From assembly GCA_965601455.1 (NCBI GenBank), contig OZ271831.1:3100001-3164000 (forward strand): a DNA stretch of 64,000 nucleotides, written 5' to 3'. The DNA comes from JANQEU01 sp965601455 (GTDB lineage: Bacteria; Bacteroidota; Bacteroidia; Cytophagales; Cyclobacteriaceae). Of the stretch, positions 8,594 to 16,911 are shown in pieces (positions within the stretch are counted from its first letter, which is position 1; each line of letters begins with the position of its first letter). The translations under genes and the position numbers were made by a program. The notes beneath the pieces were generated by a model. The model searched no databases, had not been told where the DNA came from, and worked only from the letters and a program-made list of their open reading frames with translations.

Positions 8594-10705
8594 TTAGGAG
8601 TTGTCTTCAAAAACTAAACTTACGGATTCGGATCCTAAATCCATTTCTATCCAAATTACGCAGACCGGATCTCCTTCTACATTGTATTCTACCCCGTAGT
8701 CTATGTCTACATACTTTTCGTTCAGTTTACACTTTAAGTTCATTGGCGCATAGTTTTCAACAATGAATGAGGTGTTGTATACCGGAGATTGATCCGATCC
8801 CTTTAGCTCTATTTTTAGATCCCTGTTGGTCCCTGTTGCACGTATTGAATAGCCTCTTTGGGAATAATCATATCCCCCATCTTCAAAGCCTTCCCCGACC
8901 GATATCTCCGGTGGATTGTTCCATGATCTTGCAATTTTCAACACCTCTTCCTCTCCTAGATTTGTCAAGCCATATAAGGCGTAGTCTTCACCCGGGTCCC
9001 CCCAACTTAAGGAGGAATGTGCTGCCCGATCCGGTGCATTGGCACTTCGTCCATCAGATATAATTTGCGCAACAGGCCAATGATTCCACCACGGAAAGTG
9101 GCTGTATTCAGGTCGAACTTCCAGGTTGAAAACATCAAATCCTCCTCCTTCACGGAATATCATAAAGGGCTTATATTCCGATTTGAGGTTCGTTATCTGG
9201 ATGTTGGCATTCTCAAGGTCATACACGGGGTAGCCATTTTCCCATGAATAGGTCTTACTATCCCCTTTCAGATTCATGAGAGTTGAAGCTTCAAGCTCGA
9301 TGTTGTCTTCGGGACGAGTTCCAGGTTCATTCAGGAAAATGGTTTCCTGCCATCCACCCCTTCCTGGTAGTACCTTTCGTACAGCTACTCCATCGGGGAA
9401 GATATAGTACAGCTCATTTCCCCACTCTCCAAAACCAGTATTGTTGGGTAATTCCAGTTGACGAAAAAGCACGTCCATCTGCAAGTATCTCCAGTTGATG
9501 ACCTTGCGTGCTGCATGATCCTCAATAATCGACACACGTGAACTACGAGTCTGTACATCGGACATGTGTTCAATGCATCCGGTAGCCATGTCTTCACGGG
9601 AGCCTTGCGAGAGGAACCAATTGTTTCCTGTTTCCCTGCTCTGATCCACCATCCACTTTCCATTTTCGGTAACCAAAGCGGGTGAGTATCGGGTACCTCG
9701 CCAGAACATGATTGTCACAGGCTTATCTTCAAACTGAACCACAACATCCATATGATCACCTACTGGCCATAGTGCGTCCCATTCCGGGTAGTACTTTAAC
9801 CGAGTGTAACTGGCATCAAATCTTCCGGATCTTCTAATGGACGGGAAATTCCTTTTTTCAAATTGCGGTTCGTTCTCAACTTTTATCGATTGATAATTCT
9901 TTTTCAGTTGATCAGCCGTAAGGACCCCATCTCTGATCTTTACTTCATCTACTATCCCATCCAGCGTATACCTGGAGGGATAGGTAGCCCAATCACGAAT
10001 AGGATCTGTCGGAGGTAGATCCTCTCTGTTCATACCCATGCGGAATCCCTTTTCAATCTGACTATAAGCTACTCCATAATCGAATGTAAAGTCATTGTAG
10101 GTGTTTTGTAGCTCTCCATTCACATATAGACTTATTCCATCCTCAGGACTGTACGTAGCTGCTATGTGATACCACTGATTAAGCTCCAATCCAAGTTTCG
10201 TCTGCGGATTGATCGTTGAATTGCATTCGTGCCACACGGAAGTGGCATCTGAAAGATGAAATCCAACCCTGCCCCTGGAATCGACACCCAGATAAAAACC
10301 TGTGACTTTGTATTTGCCTATGGTTAGAATCGGTGCCCAGTTCCATGGATATGCACCCAGTGAAACCCAAGCCTCAACAGTGATTTCTCTGGGTATTAAA
10401 GGCTCGTCTTCTTCCTCCGAAAATGATGGAGTTCCTTCTATGTAAGACGAAAAACCGTCAAACTTAAATGCCGATCCAACGACGCCGGGCACATATTTGC
10501 CCAGTCCCACCAGGTCGTAATTATCTGCTTTAATCCTCTCAACTGTCTTTTGACTTTCCTCATCCTCACCAAATGATGGATCCATCACTTCTTTCGAATC
10601 ATTGAAATCCCACCAGAACACGACGTCGTCGTCTTTTTGAGCATACAATATGAGGCTGGTTAAAAATAAGAGTAGTGAAGCAAGTATTGATTTCATTTCA
10701 GTCAA
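8594..10705 (-). CDS. Unnamed core family secreted protein: LamG + full core (copy 3)
   Basis: A 703-residue protein with a signal peptide ending LILYAQ; Met-4 (10696) is an equally good start. Residues about 25-275 form a LamG domain (FWWDFNDS, ITVEAWVSLGAYPWNW, QWYHIAATYSPEDG, LDGIVDEVKIRDG). Residues about 290-703 are a full family core: DASYTRLKYYPEWD, IMFWRGTRYSPALVTENGKW, ARKVINWRYLQMDV, ELYYIFPDGVAVR, ITNLKSEYKPFMIF, NHWPVAQIISDGRSAN, ARSWNNPPEISV. There is no N-terminal half-core, unlike copies 2, 6 and 8. It lies between the Dabb gene and the sugar porter. Function unknown; secreted glycan binding or cleavage is the inference. Confidence 0.82.
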   Translation of the reverse strand: MTEMKSILASLLLFLTSLILYAQKDDDVVFWWDFNDSKEVMDPSFGEDEESQKTVERIKADNYDLVGLGKYVPGVVGSAFKFDGFSSYIEGTPSFSEEEDEPLIPREITVEAWVSLGAYPWNWAPILTIGKYKVTGFYLGVDSRGRVGFHLSDATSVWHECNSTINPQTKLGLELNQWYHIAATYSPEDGISLYVNGELQNTYNDFTFDYGVAYSQIEKGFRMGMNREDLPPTDPIRDWATYPSRYTLDGIVDEVKIRDGVLTADQLKKNYQSIKVENEPQFEKRNFPSIRRSGRFDASYTRLKYYPEWDALWPVGDHMDVVVQFEDKPVTIMFWRGTRYSPALVTENGKWMVDQSRETGNNWFLSQGSREDMATGCIEHMSDVQTRSSRVSIIEDHAARKVINWRYLQMDVLFRQLELPNNTGFGEWGNELYYIFPDGVAVRKVLPGRGGWQETIFLNEPGTRPEDNIELEASTLMNLKGDSKTYSWENGYPVYDLENANIQITNLKSEYKPFMIFREGGGFDVFNLEVRPEYSHFPWWNHWPVAQIISDGRSANAPDRAAHSSLSWGDPGEDYALYGLTNLGEEEVLKIARSWNNPPEISVGEGFEDGGYDYSQRGYSIRATGTNRDLKIELKGSDQSPVYNTSFIVENYAPMNLKCKLNEKYVDIDYGVEYNVEGDPVCVIWIEMDLGSESVSLVFEDNS

Positions 10706-10731
10706 AAATTAAGGTGGAGAATATTAGAAAC

Positions 10732-11046
10732 TTATGCGGAAACCAGGTTTGAATCTCTGACTTGTACTTTTTCCCATAAGTCTTTGAAACTGTCTATAAA
10801 CACGTCATGGGCAGGATGAGATTGGTAGGTATCATGGTCCTCCAAACTCTTGAATAGTACAAAAAGTGAAACTCCAAACGAAAGATCTACTACCTCCCTT
10901 TCCGTGGTGTTAGCAGGAGTACCATATTCCGCTCGCTCGATTTCATCAACGGCATCGATGAAAGTTTGAATTCCTTTTAAAAACTCGTTTTTCTGGCTAT
11001 CAGTGACTTCATCTTTCAGCCAAAAGTGTACTGTATGTAGCAGCAT
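10732..11046 (-). CDS. Dabb (stress-responsive alpha/beta barrel) domain protein
   Basis: A 104-residue cytoplasmic protein without a signal peptide. It has the start typical of the Dabb family (MLLHTVHFWLKDE), a central VSLFVLFKSLEDHDTYQSHP strand-helix and the conserved histidine pair region HPAHDVFI. Dabb proteins form small dimeric ferredoxin-like barrels; the family includes stress proteins and small decarboxylase or cyclase-like enzymes, so the reaction cannot be inferred. It is one of the few non-exported products of the long minus-strand run, lying 26 bases upstream of 8594-10705 and 39 bases downstream of 11086-12354. Confidence 0.85.
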   Translation of the reverse strand: MLLHTVHFWLKDEVTDSQKNEFLKGIQTFIDAVDEIERAEYGTPANTTEREVVDLSFGVSLFVLFKSLEDHDTYQSHPAHDVFIDSFKDLWEKVQVRDSNLVSA

Positions 11047-11085
11047 AATATCTCTTTAGTTTAGTTTAATTGAATGTTATAGAAT

Positions 11086-12354
11086 TTATTGATCAGATGC
11101 TATTTTCATGAAGCCAAAATTATTGGGTTCAAACTCATCGGCTCCAGCCGAGTCAGAATCTGTTCCTATGATCAAGCCCCCGTCCGCCGTAATATCAACA
11201 AACTCTCCCGCGTCGTGTGATTCGGTGCTCCCATATACACCTTCCCATTGCAGTTTTCCCTGACTATCCACTTTCACCGCATATACCATCCATAAGTCGG
11301 AAGGGCCAAGCGAGCTTCCTGATTCAGAGTAGGTGTATTCATCTCCCGTTCCCCCAACCAGAACGTAACCTCCATCCGGTGTTTGACGGACTCCATAAGC
11401 TTCATCGTGAATCCATTTTGCATCGTACCCTCTGGGTTGACCGAAGGTTTTATGCCATTCTTCATTGCCCTCGGAATCGACTTTCATCAGCAGGAAATCC
11501 CAATTCTTAACTCCGTAGGAAGGTGAACGGGTATGTCCTCCAAGAATCACTCCCCCGTCATTAGTCACCTCACAATCGTAACAATGTTCATCACTGTCAC
11601 CCCCGTAGTTTTTGGACCAAACCTGATTGCCTTCCTCATCCAGTTTGATTAAGAAAAAGTCCTGGGGAGACTCGTCGTCATTCATCCAGTGGGTTGTGCA
11701 TACGAAAAAGCCATCGGTTGTCTTCCTAATCTTGGCGCCCTGATCGGTTGATAGTCTCCTTTCCCATTGTGTTTCACCCTTGGAATCTACTCGCATGACG
11801 AATCCCTGAGAATCATCCGCAATAAATGCATACCCTGCATCTGCATAGCCGGTATATCCCGTAATGGTAATTTCATCGTTGTCACCTACAGCGATTCCTC
11901 GCACCATTCCATTTCTTGACGCCGGATAGGTTTTTTCCCAAACCGTAGATCCATCAAAGTTCAGTTTTGCGAGATACGCTTCCTGCTTTTGATTGGACAA
12001 TCCTCCTCCTATCAGATAGCCATCCGACAATTCATCTACACAAATGCCTACGTCATATAGCCCCTCAGTTCCTATGATCTTCTGCCAGAGAAAACCCCCG
12101 TTTGCATCGGTTTTTACGACCAAAATATTGGTAGCCTCCACCTCACCTTCAGACACCTCTCCGATTCCAAGGAAACCGCCATCAGTAACCTGCTTAATCT
12201 CATGTATGTGTTCGCCTTCATCGGTCCCATATCCCTTATGCCACTCTACTGCCGGAGCAGGATTTTTTGGCCCCTTACCAGGTTCATCAACCGTTTGACA
12301 TTGAGAGAAAAGAAAGGTGGTAGCGAAAAAAGTGCTATATAATAGTTTATTCAT
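11086..12354 (-). CDS. Lipoprotein with GG-W beta-propeller-type repeats
   Basis: The start at 12354 (MNKLLYSTFF) is chosen because it gives a lipoprotein signal (lipobox FSQC). A start at 12393 would add 13 residues with no role. The body has about six repeats of one pattern: DGGFLGIG or GGVILGGHT, then LxKxDxxGNxxWxKxYGG, as in EEGNQVWSKNYGGDSDE and SEGNEEWHKTFGQ. Such repeats form propellers in Bacteroidota surface proteins that are poorly described; they resemble SBBP or delta-60 repeats. It overlaps the end of 12347-14233 by 8 bases, which implies translational coupling with that core family gene. A role as a surface scaffold or glycan sensor is speculative. Confidence 0.72.
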   Translation of the reverse strand: MNKLLYSTFFATTFLFSQCQTVDEPGKGPKNPAPAVEWHKGYGTDEGEHIHEIKQVTDGGFLGIGEVSEGEVEATNILVVKTDANGGFLWQKIIGTEGLYDVGICVDELSDGYLIGGGLSNQKQEAYLAKLNFDGSTVWEKTYPASRNGMVRGIAVGDNDEITITGYTGYADAGYAFIADDSQGFVMRVDSKGETQWERRLSTDQGAKIRKTTDGFFVCTTHWMNDDESPQDFFLIKLDEEGNQVWSKNYGGDSDEHCYDCEVTNDGGVILGGHTRSPSYGVKNWDFLLMKVDSEGNEEWHKTFGQPRGYDAKWIHDEAYGVRQTPDGGYVLVGGTGDEYTYSESGSSLGPSDLWMVYAVKVDSQGKLQWEGVYGSTESHDAGEFVDITADGGLIIGTDSDSAGADEFEPNNFGFMKIASDQ

Positions 12355-14233
12355 TGCTCTTAGGGTTGTAAAAAAATATCTCCAAGGGTTCATCGGAAAC
12401 TGTTTTCACCCAGACCACCATATCCGTTCGGTCCAGTTTTTTCTCGATTCCAAGCTTCACCCCATTAATCATAGCCGTACCATTGATATTAAGTGATGGT
12501 GGGGTTTCTCCCCAGTTTTTCAAAACAAAAACCGGATTTACCACTGGAGACTGCTTACTTGCATTCAATTGAATTTTCAGATGTTTATTACTCTCTTTAA
12601 CAGCAACTATGTAGGCCATTTGCGTTGGGTCATATCCCGCGCTTTCATATCCATCACTTTTTACCGTGAGTTCGGATGGACTGTCCCAGCTCCTGGCTAG
12701 TGGAACCAGGTCCTGAACTGGAAGATCTGTCATGCCATGCAGCATCAGTTTCGTGATTTTAGGTGGGTCCAACTTATAAGCTTCCCACTTTGCTTTTTCC
12801 GGTAGATTAAGTGTTTCAATGATTGTCCCATCCGGTTTCTCAAAGTCAAGGAAATAATGAACGGTTCCGTCAGCTCCCTCAAGTTTGATGTTATCCAGTT
12901 TGACAGTCTCCGGATTTTCTGATCCTGAAAAATCAAGATAAAACTCTCTTACTCTTGACAGGTCTGCCTCCTCCGCCCATTTGGAAAGATCTATTGTCTT
13001 ACTGAAGCTCTGAAAGACTGAATTATTTAATTCAAGTTCAGGATTCAGATCAGTCAAGTTTATATCCTCAATCGCCCCTCCTCCCGTGTAAAAAGTCAAT
13101 GACACGTCTTCTGTATATAAATCCGCGTAATCGAATGACAATTCGAAAGGCTTACTCAGATCCACGTATTTCCTCATGTCAATATTCAGTCCACCCCACT
13201 CGGTAAAAGTCAACTCCAATCTACCGTCATTGATCACATTATCATAACCGTAGGAACCCCATGAATCCACAGGAGGATCGATAGGCAAATCGATATGAGC
13301 TAAAGATGAGTGACTGGGTCGTGCGGCTGATCTGGCTCCCCGTCCGTCAAGAGCATCCTGGGATACCGGCCAATGGTCCCACCAATTGAAAATAGAGTTT
13401 CTACCATGCCCCTGATACGAGGTGATCAAGTTGTTAAATTCCTGCGGTGGTGCTACTAGCGCGTAAGGCTTTAAATCACTTTTCAAGTTGATTCTCAGAA
13501 TGTTAGCAAGAGGTGGATTTTCGTCGAAAGCAGGACCGCCATTCTCATCCCAGAAATAGGTTATGTGCTGACCGTCCATATTTGCAACCGAAACGGCTCC
13601 GGATTCAATATTCTCATGGGGAAGTGTTCCAGGTTGATTGATGACTATGCTTTCCTGGAATTCCATCCATTTGTTCAATCCACTGCTTTGTGCAGTGATC
13701 TTACGGACCCCTGATGCATCCGGATAAATGGTATAGTATTCATCCACCCAATCGAACCAACCCGTTTCCTGATCGATAAAGGGGTGCTCATAAGTGACAT
13801 CCACAGGAGCATAACGCCAGTGAATAATTACTCTTGCCGGATTACTTTCAATGATTCGCACTTGAGAATAGCGACATTGCTTATCACTCATCGGCTCCAC
13901 AATACTATTGGTATTTGGACTGTGACTATCTCTTCGTTCTACAAACTCATTGGTGTACCATATCCCATTGGACGTGACCCAGGCTGGTATGTAGCTGGTT
14001 CCTCTCCAGAAAACAAACTTATGGCCACCGTCCTCAAACTGAACGACAATGTCCGGGTGGTCCCCAACCCTCCAATCAGCGTCCCATTCTGGATCATACT
14101 TCAAATGAGTATAGTACGCTCCAAATTCACCCGGGCCTTCTGGTCCGGAAGGAAGTCTTGGAAGATTGCCCGACTGGGCTAACAACTGAAAAGACAACAA
14201 GGTAAGTAGAATACAAATAGATAATTGTTTCAT
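12347..14233 (-). CDS. Unnamed core family secreted protein with inserted sandwich domain (copy 4)
   Basis: A 628-residue protein with signal peptide MKQLSICILL...LLAQ. The core starts almost at once: GAYYTHLKYDPEWD (residues 39-52), FVFWRGTSYIPAW (73-85), EPMSDKQCRYSQVRIIES (113-130), VIIHWRY (135-141), DEYYTIYPD (164-172), NLKSDLKPY (249-257), WWDHWPVSQ (284-292), LARSW near 512. Between the SHSSL motif and the HGMTDLP segment (about residues 322-488) an extra domain interrupts the core. It looks like a carbohydrate-binding beta sandwich (LELTFTEWGG, VREFYLDFSG, VKLDNIKLEG). No LamG is present. It begins 11 bases after the GH2 gene stop and ends inside the start region of 11086-12354. Function unknown. 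Confidence 0.8.
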   Translation of the reverse strand: MKQLSICILLTLLSFQLLAQSGNLPRLPSGPEGPGEFGAYYTHLKYDPEWDADWRVGDHPDIVVQFEDGGHKFVFWRGTSYIPAWVTSNGIWYTNEFVERRDSHSPNTNSIVEPMSDKQCRYSQVRIIESNPARVIIHWRYAPVDVTYEHPFIDQETGWFDWVDEYYTIYPDASGVRKITAQSSGLNKWMEFQESIVINQPGTLPHENIESGAVSVANMDGQHITYFWDENGGPAFDENPPLANILRINLKSDLKPYALVAPPQEFNNLITSYQGHGRNSIFNWWDHWPVSQDALDGRGARSAARPSHSSLAHIDLPIDPPVDSWGSYGYDNVINDGRLELTFTEWGGLNIDMRKYVDLSKPFELSFDYADLYTEDVSLTFYTGGGAIEDINLTDLNPELELNNSVFQSFSKTIDLSKWAEEADLSRVREFYLDFSGSENPETVKLDNIKLEGADGTVHYFLDFEKPDGTIIETLNLPEKAKWEAYKLDPPKITKLMLHGMTDLPVQDLVPLARSWDSPSELTVKSDGYESAGYDPTQMAYIVAVKESNKHLKIQLNASKQSPVVNPVFVLKNWGETPPSLNINGTAMINGVKLGIEKKLDRTDMVVWVKTVSDEPLEIFFYNPKSNE

Positions 14234-14244
14234 GAATATTTAAT

Positions 14245-16911
14245 TTAATCTACAACTGTTTGTATGGTGATACTACCTTCCAAGAGATCCGGTGAAGTGG
14301 CTTTGACTATGATCTCACCCACATTCTGTGTGGATTCCAAAATAAGCAGTGCCTTCCCGTGAAAGGCAGATCGCCTAGGTTCCTGATAACTTTCTATCGA
14401 GGTTGGGTCACCATTTCCAACTCCTGCCAGCATGCCGTTCCCCTGGATTTCAAAATCGATCATGTGATTTGCATCAGGACAAATGTTACCTGCTTCATCG
14501 GTAATGTTTACAGTTACAAAAGACAGATCCTCACCATCTGCCACAATTGTGGTTCTATCGGCGATTAATTCGATATTTCGGGGAGTGCCGGCAGTGAATA
14601 TTTCCTTTTCCGCAATGTTGTTTCCATCTGAATCATATCCAATTGCTTTGATTGATCCGGGTTGATACACAACATCTTCCCACCTGTAGCGATACAATCC
14701 TTCCTCTTTTTTTCTCTTGCCCATGGACTCGCCATTTACTATCAACTCCACCTGATCGCAATTGGAATAGACAAAAACCGGGGTCTTTTCCCCCTCTCGT
14801 CCTGGCCATGTCCAGTGCGGTAGTAGGTGGACCATTGGGCTTTCTGTCCACTGACTCTGATACAGGAAGTACCTGTCTTTCTCGAAGCCACACATATCCA
14901 CAATCCCAAAATATGAGCTGTGCGCCGGCCAGGCGTCTTCATATGGATCCGGTTCTCCATGATAATCAAATCCCGCCCATACGAACTGTCCGGCTAACCA
15001 TGGATTTTCATCCTGTAACTTGAATTCCACATCAGGAAGTGTTCCAAAACACGTATTGGTCAGGTCATAGGATGAAATCTGCTTCGATTCATGTGAAAAA
15101 CCACAGTAGATTCTTTCTACCGGAAAGAAATACTCCCCACGGGTACTTAGTGTGGCTGCGGCTTCGGTAACCAACAATGGCTTGTCAGGGTACTGCTTAT
15201 GTAGGTCTTCTATTTGCTCGTGCCAGTAGTTGAAACCTGCCACATCGAACGTATTCATCAACTCCTGATCCAGCTTGATACTTAAATGAATCCCGGAACT
15301 AACCGGTCGGGTTGGGTCCAGGTCGTGGCACAATTGCGTGAGCATCTTTGAACTATTTTTTCCATCGTTATCATCGAGAAAATCATAGCTGTAAATCAGG
15401 TTATCACCTTTAAAACTCTTCATATCCCACTGCGTACCGGAAAGCGAAGGTGCATCGTCTTTTTTGGCCAATGCTTTAAATGCTTGCTCATCCAAACCCA
15501 TCACAAGTTTTTGACCATCATAGCGCCCATACCATGTTTCCTCCCAGGCATTGAACCTTATCGACTCACCCTTCTGTATATAATATCCTTCCATCACCTC
15601 ACCGGTTTCGCCAAGGGTTACTCTTAGCTTTCCGGTTCCCAGTTCCGGTACTTCATTACCAGTACTCCAAAGAATGACAGAAGGATGATTTCGATCCCTT
15701 TTAACCAGTGCCTCCATATCTTTTATTGCCCAATCATCAAATAAAATGGAATAGCTATTCTTTACATTTAGTTTTCTTCTTCTCCATTCATCGAACGACT
15801 CATCCATGACCAGAATACCCATCTTATCACAGAGTTCCAGTTGCTCTGGAGAGGGAGGATTGTGAGCCGTCCGAATGGCATTCACACCCATGTTTTTCAT
15901 GATCTGTAATTGCCTCTCAGTAGCTCTATAGTTTACAGCTGCCCCTAAAGGCCCCAGGTCATGGTGCATATTAACTCCCTGAATTTTCAACTGTCTCCCA
16001 TTCAGGATAAACCCTTTATCGGCGTCAAACTTGAATGTCCGAATTCCAAATGGAGTGGTGAACTGATCTATTTCTTTGCCATTCCTGAGTACCTTCGTTA
16101 TCGCTGAGTACATATTTGGATCGTTTACATCCCATCGCTTGGGATTTTGTAGGACAACCTCCTGCACTATCTCCTTGAGCTGTTCTGATGCCAGATCTTC
16201 CTTACTTTCTACTTTCCCGACAACATTTCCAGCCGGGTCAATTATCTCTGACTGAATGGAAAGATTAGCGTCTTGATCGGATTCATTGATCAATTCAGTC
16301 TGCAATCGAATTTTTGCCTGATTGTCATCCACTTCCGGTGTGGTTATGAATGTTCCCCAATGGGTAATGTGAATTGGATCGGTAACAGTCAACCATGTGT
16401 TTCGATAAATTCCAGACCCAGGGTACCAGCGAGAAGAGTAGTCCAGGTTTTCGACTCTTACCTCGATGATATTGGGCTTATCGTGATTGATGAAATCAGA
16501 GATGTCCAGGGCGAATGAAGTATATCCAAAACCCCATTCTCCCACATATTCTCCATTTACCCAAACCTTAGGTAGCATCATTGCACCGTCGAATTCCAGT
16601 AATACTTTTTTGCCGGGTTCATTCAATTCAAAAGACTTTCTATACCATCCAACCCCTTCATAGGGCAGATACCCCATTTGGTAATAAGCGTCTTCAGTAA
16701 ATGGGCCTTCTATGGCCCAATCGTGAGGCAGGTCTAACTTCCGCCATGAATGTTCAATTGAATTTAGTTCTACAGGATCTTTCGCATCATACTTGATAAA
16801 CAACCAGTCAGCATTAAAACTCAATCTTTCCCTGGTCGATGCTTGATTTGAAGCTTGTTGACAAGCAAATAGAAGAAATACCAAAATGATTATAAGCCCC
16901 GATGTTCTCAT
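14245..16911 (-). CDS. GH2 family glycoside hydrolase (beta-galactosidase type) with an insert in the catalytic domain
   Basis: An 888-residue probable lipoprotein (lipobox LFAC). Order: sugar-binding sandwich (about 30-180), Ig-like domain (about 185-290), TIM barrel (about 295-615), DUF4982-like and Ig-like C-terminal domains. Catalytic marks are IRTAHNPPSPEQ, acid/base Glu420 in STGNE and nucleophile Glu583 in VTEAAA. The family hydrolyses beta-galactosides, beta-glucuronides or beta-mannosides by retention; specificity cannot be read here. About 97 residues (424-520) are inserted directly after the acid/base motif, and they resemble the extra domain in the GH29 protein at 52361-54232 with the two halves in swapped order. 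Its start overlaps the GH43 gene stop by 4 bases (ATGA type). Confidence 0.92.
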   Translation of the reverse strand: MRTSGLIIILVFLLFACQQASNQASTRERLSFNADWLFIKYDAKDPVELNSIEHSWRKLDLPHDWAIEGPFTEDAYYQMGYLPYEGVGWYRKSFELNEPGKKVLLEFDGAMMLPKVWVNGEYVGEWGFGYTSFALDISDFINHDKPNIIEVRVENLDYSSRWYPGSGIYRNTWLTVTDPIHITHWGTFITTPEVDDNQAKIRLQTELINESDQDANLSIQSEIIDPAGNVVGKVESKEDLASEQLKEIVQEVVLQNPKRWDVNDPNMYSAITKVLRNGKEIDQFTTPFGIRTFKFDADKGFILNGRQLKIQGVNMHHDLGPLGAAVNYRATERQLQIMKNMGVNAIRTAHNPPSPEQLELCDKMGILVMDESFDEWRRRKLNVKNSYSILFDDWAIKDMEALVKRDRNHPSVILWSTGNEVPELGTGKLRVTLGETGEVMEGYYIQKGESIRFNAWEETWYGRYDGQKLVMGLDEQAFKALAKKDDAPSLSGTQWDMKSFKGDNLIYSYDFLDDNDGKNSSKMLTQLCHDLDPTRPVSSGIHLSIKLDQELMNTFDVAGFNYWHEQIEDLHKQYPDKPLLVTEAAATLSTRGEYFFPVERIYCGFSHESKQISSYDLTNTCFGTLPDVEFKLQDENPWLAGQFVWAGFDYHGEPDPYEDAWPAHSSYFGIVDMCGFEKDRYFLYQSQWTESPMVHLLPHWTWPGREGEKTPVFVYSNCDQVELIVNGESMGKRKKEEGLYRYRWEDVVYQPGSIKAIGYDSDGNNIAEKEIFTAGTPRNIELIADRTTIVADGEDLSFVTVNITDEAGNICPDANHMIDFEIQGNGMLAGVGNGDPTSIESYQEPRRSAFHGKALLILESTQNVGEIIVKATSPDLLEGSITIQTVVD

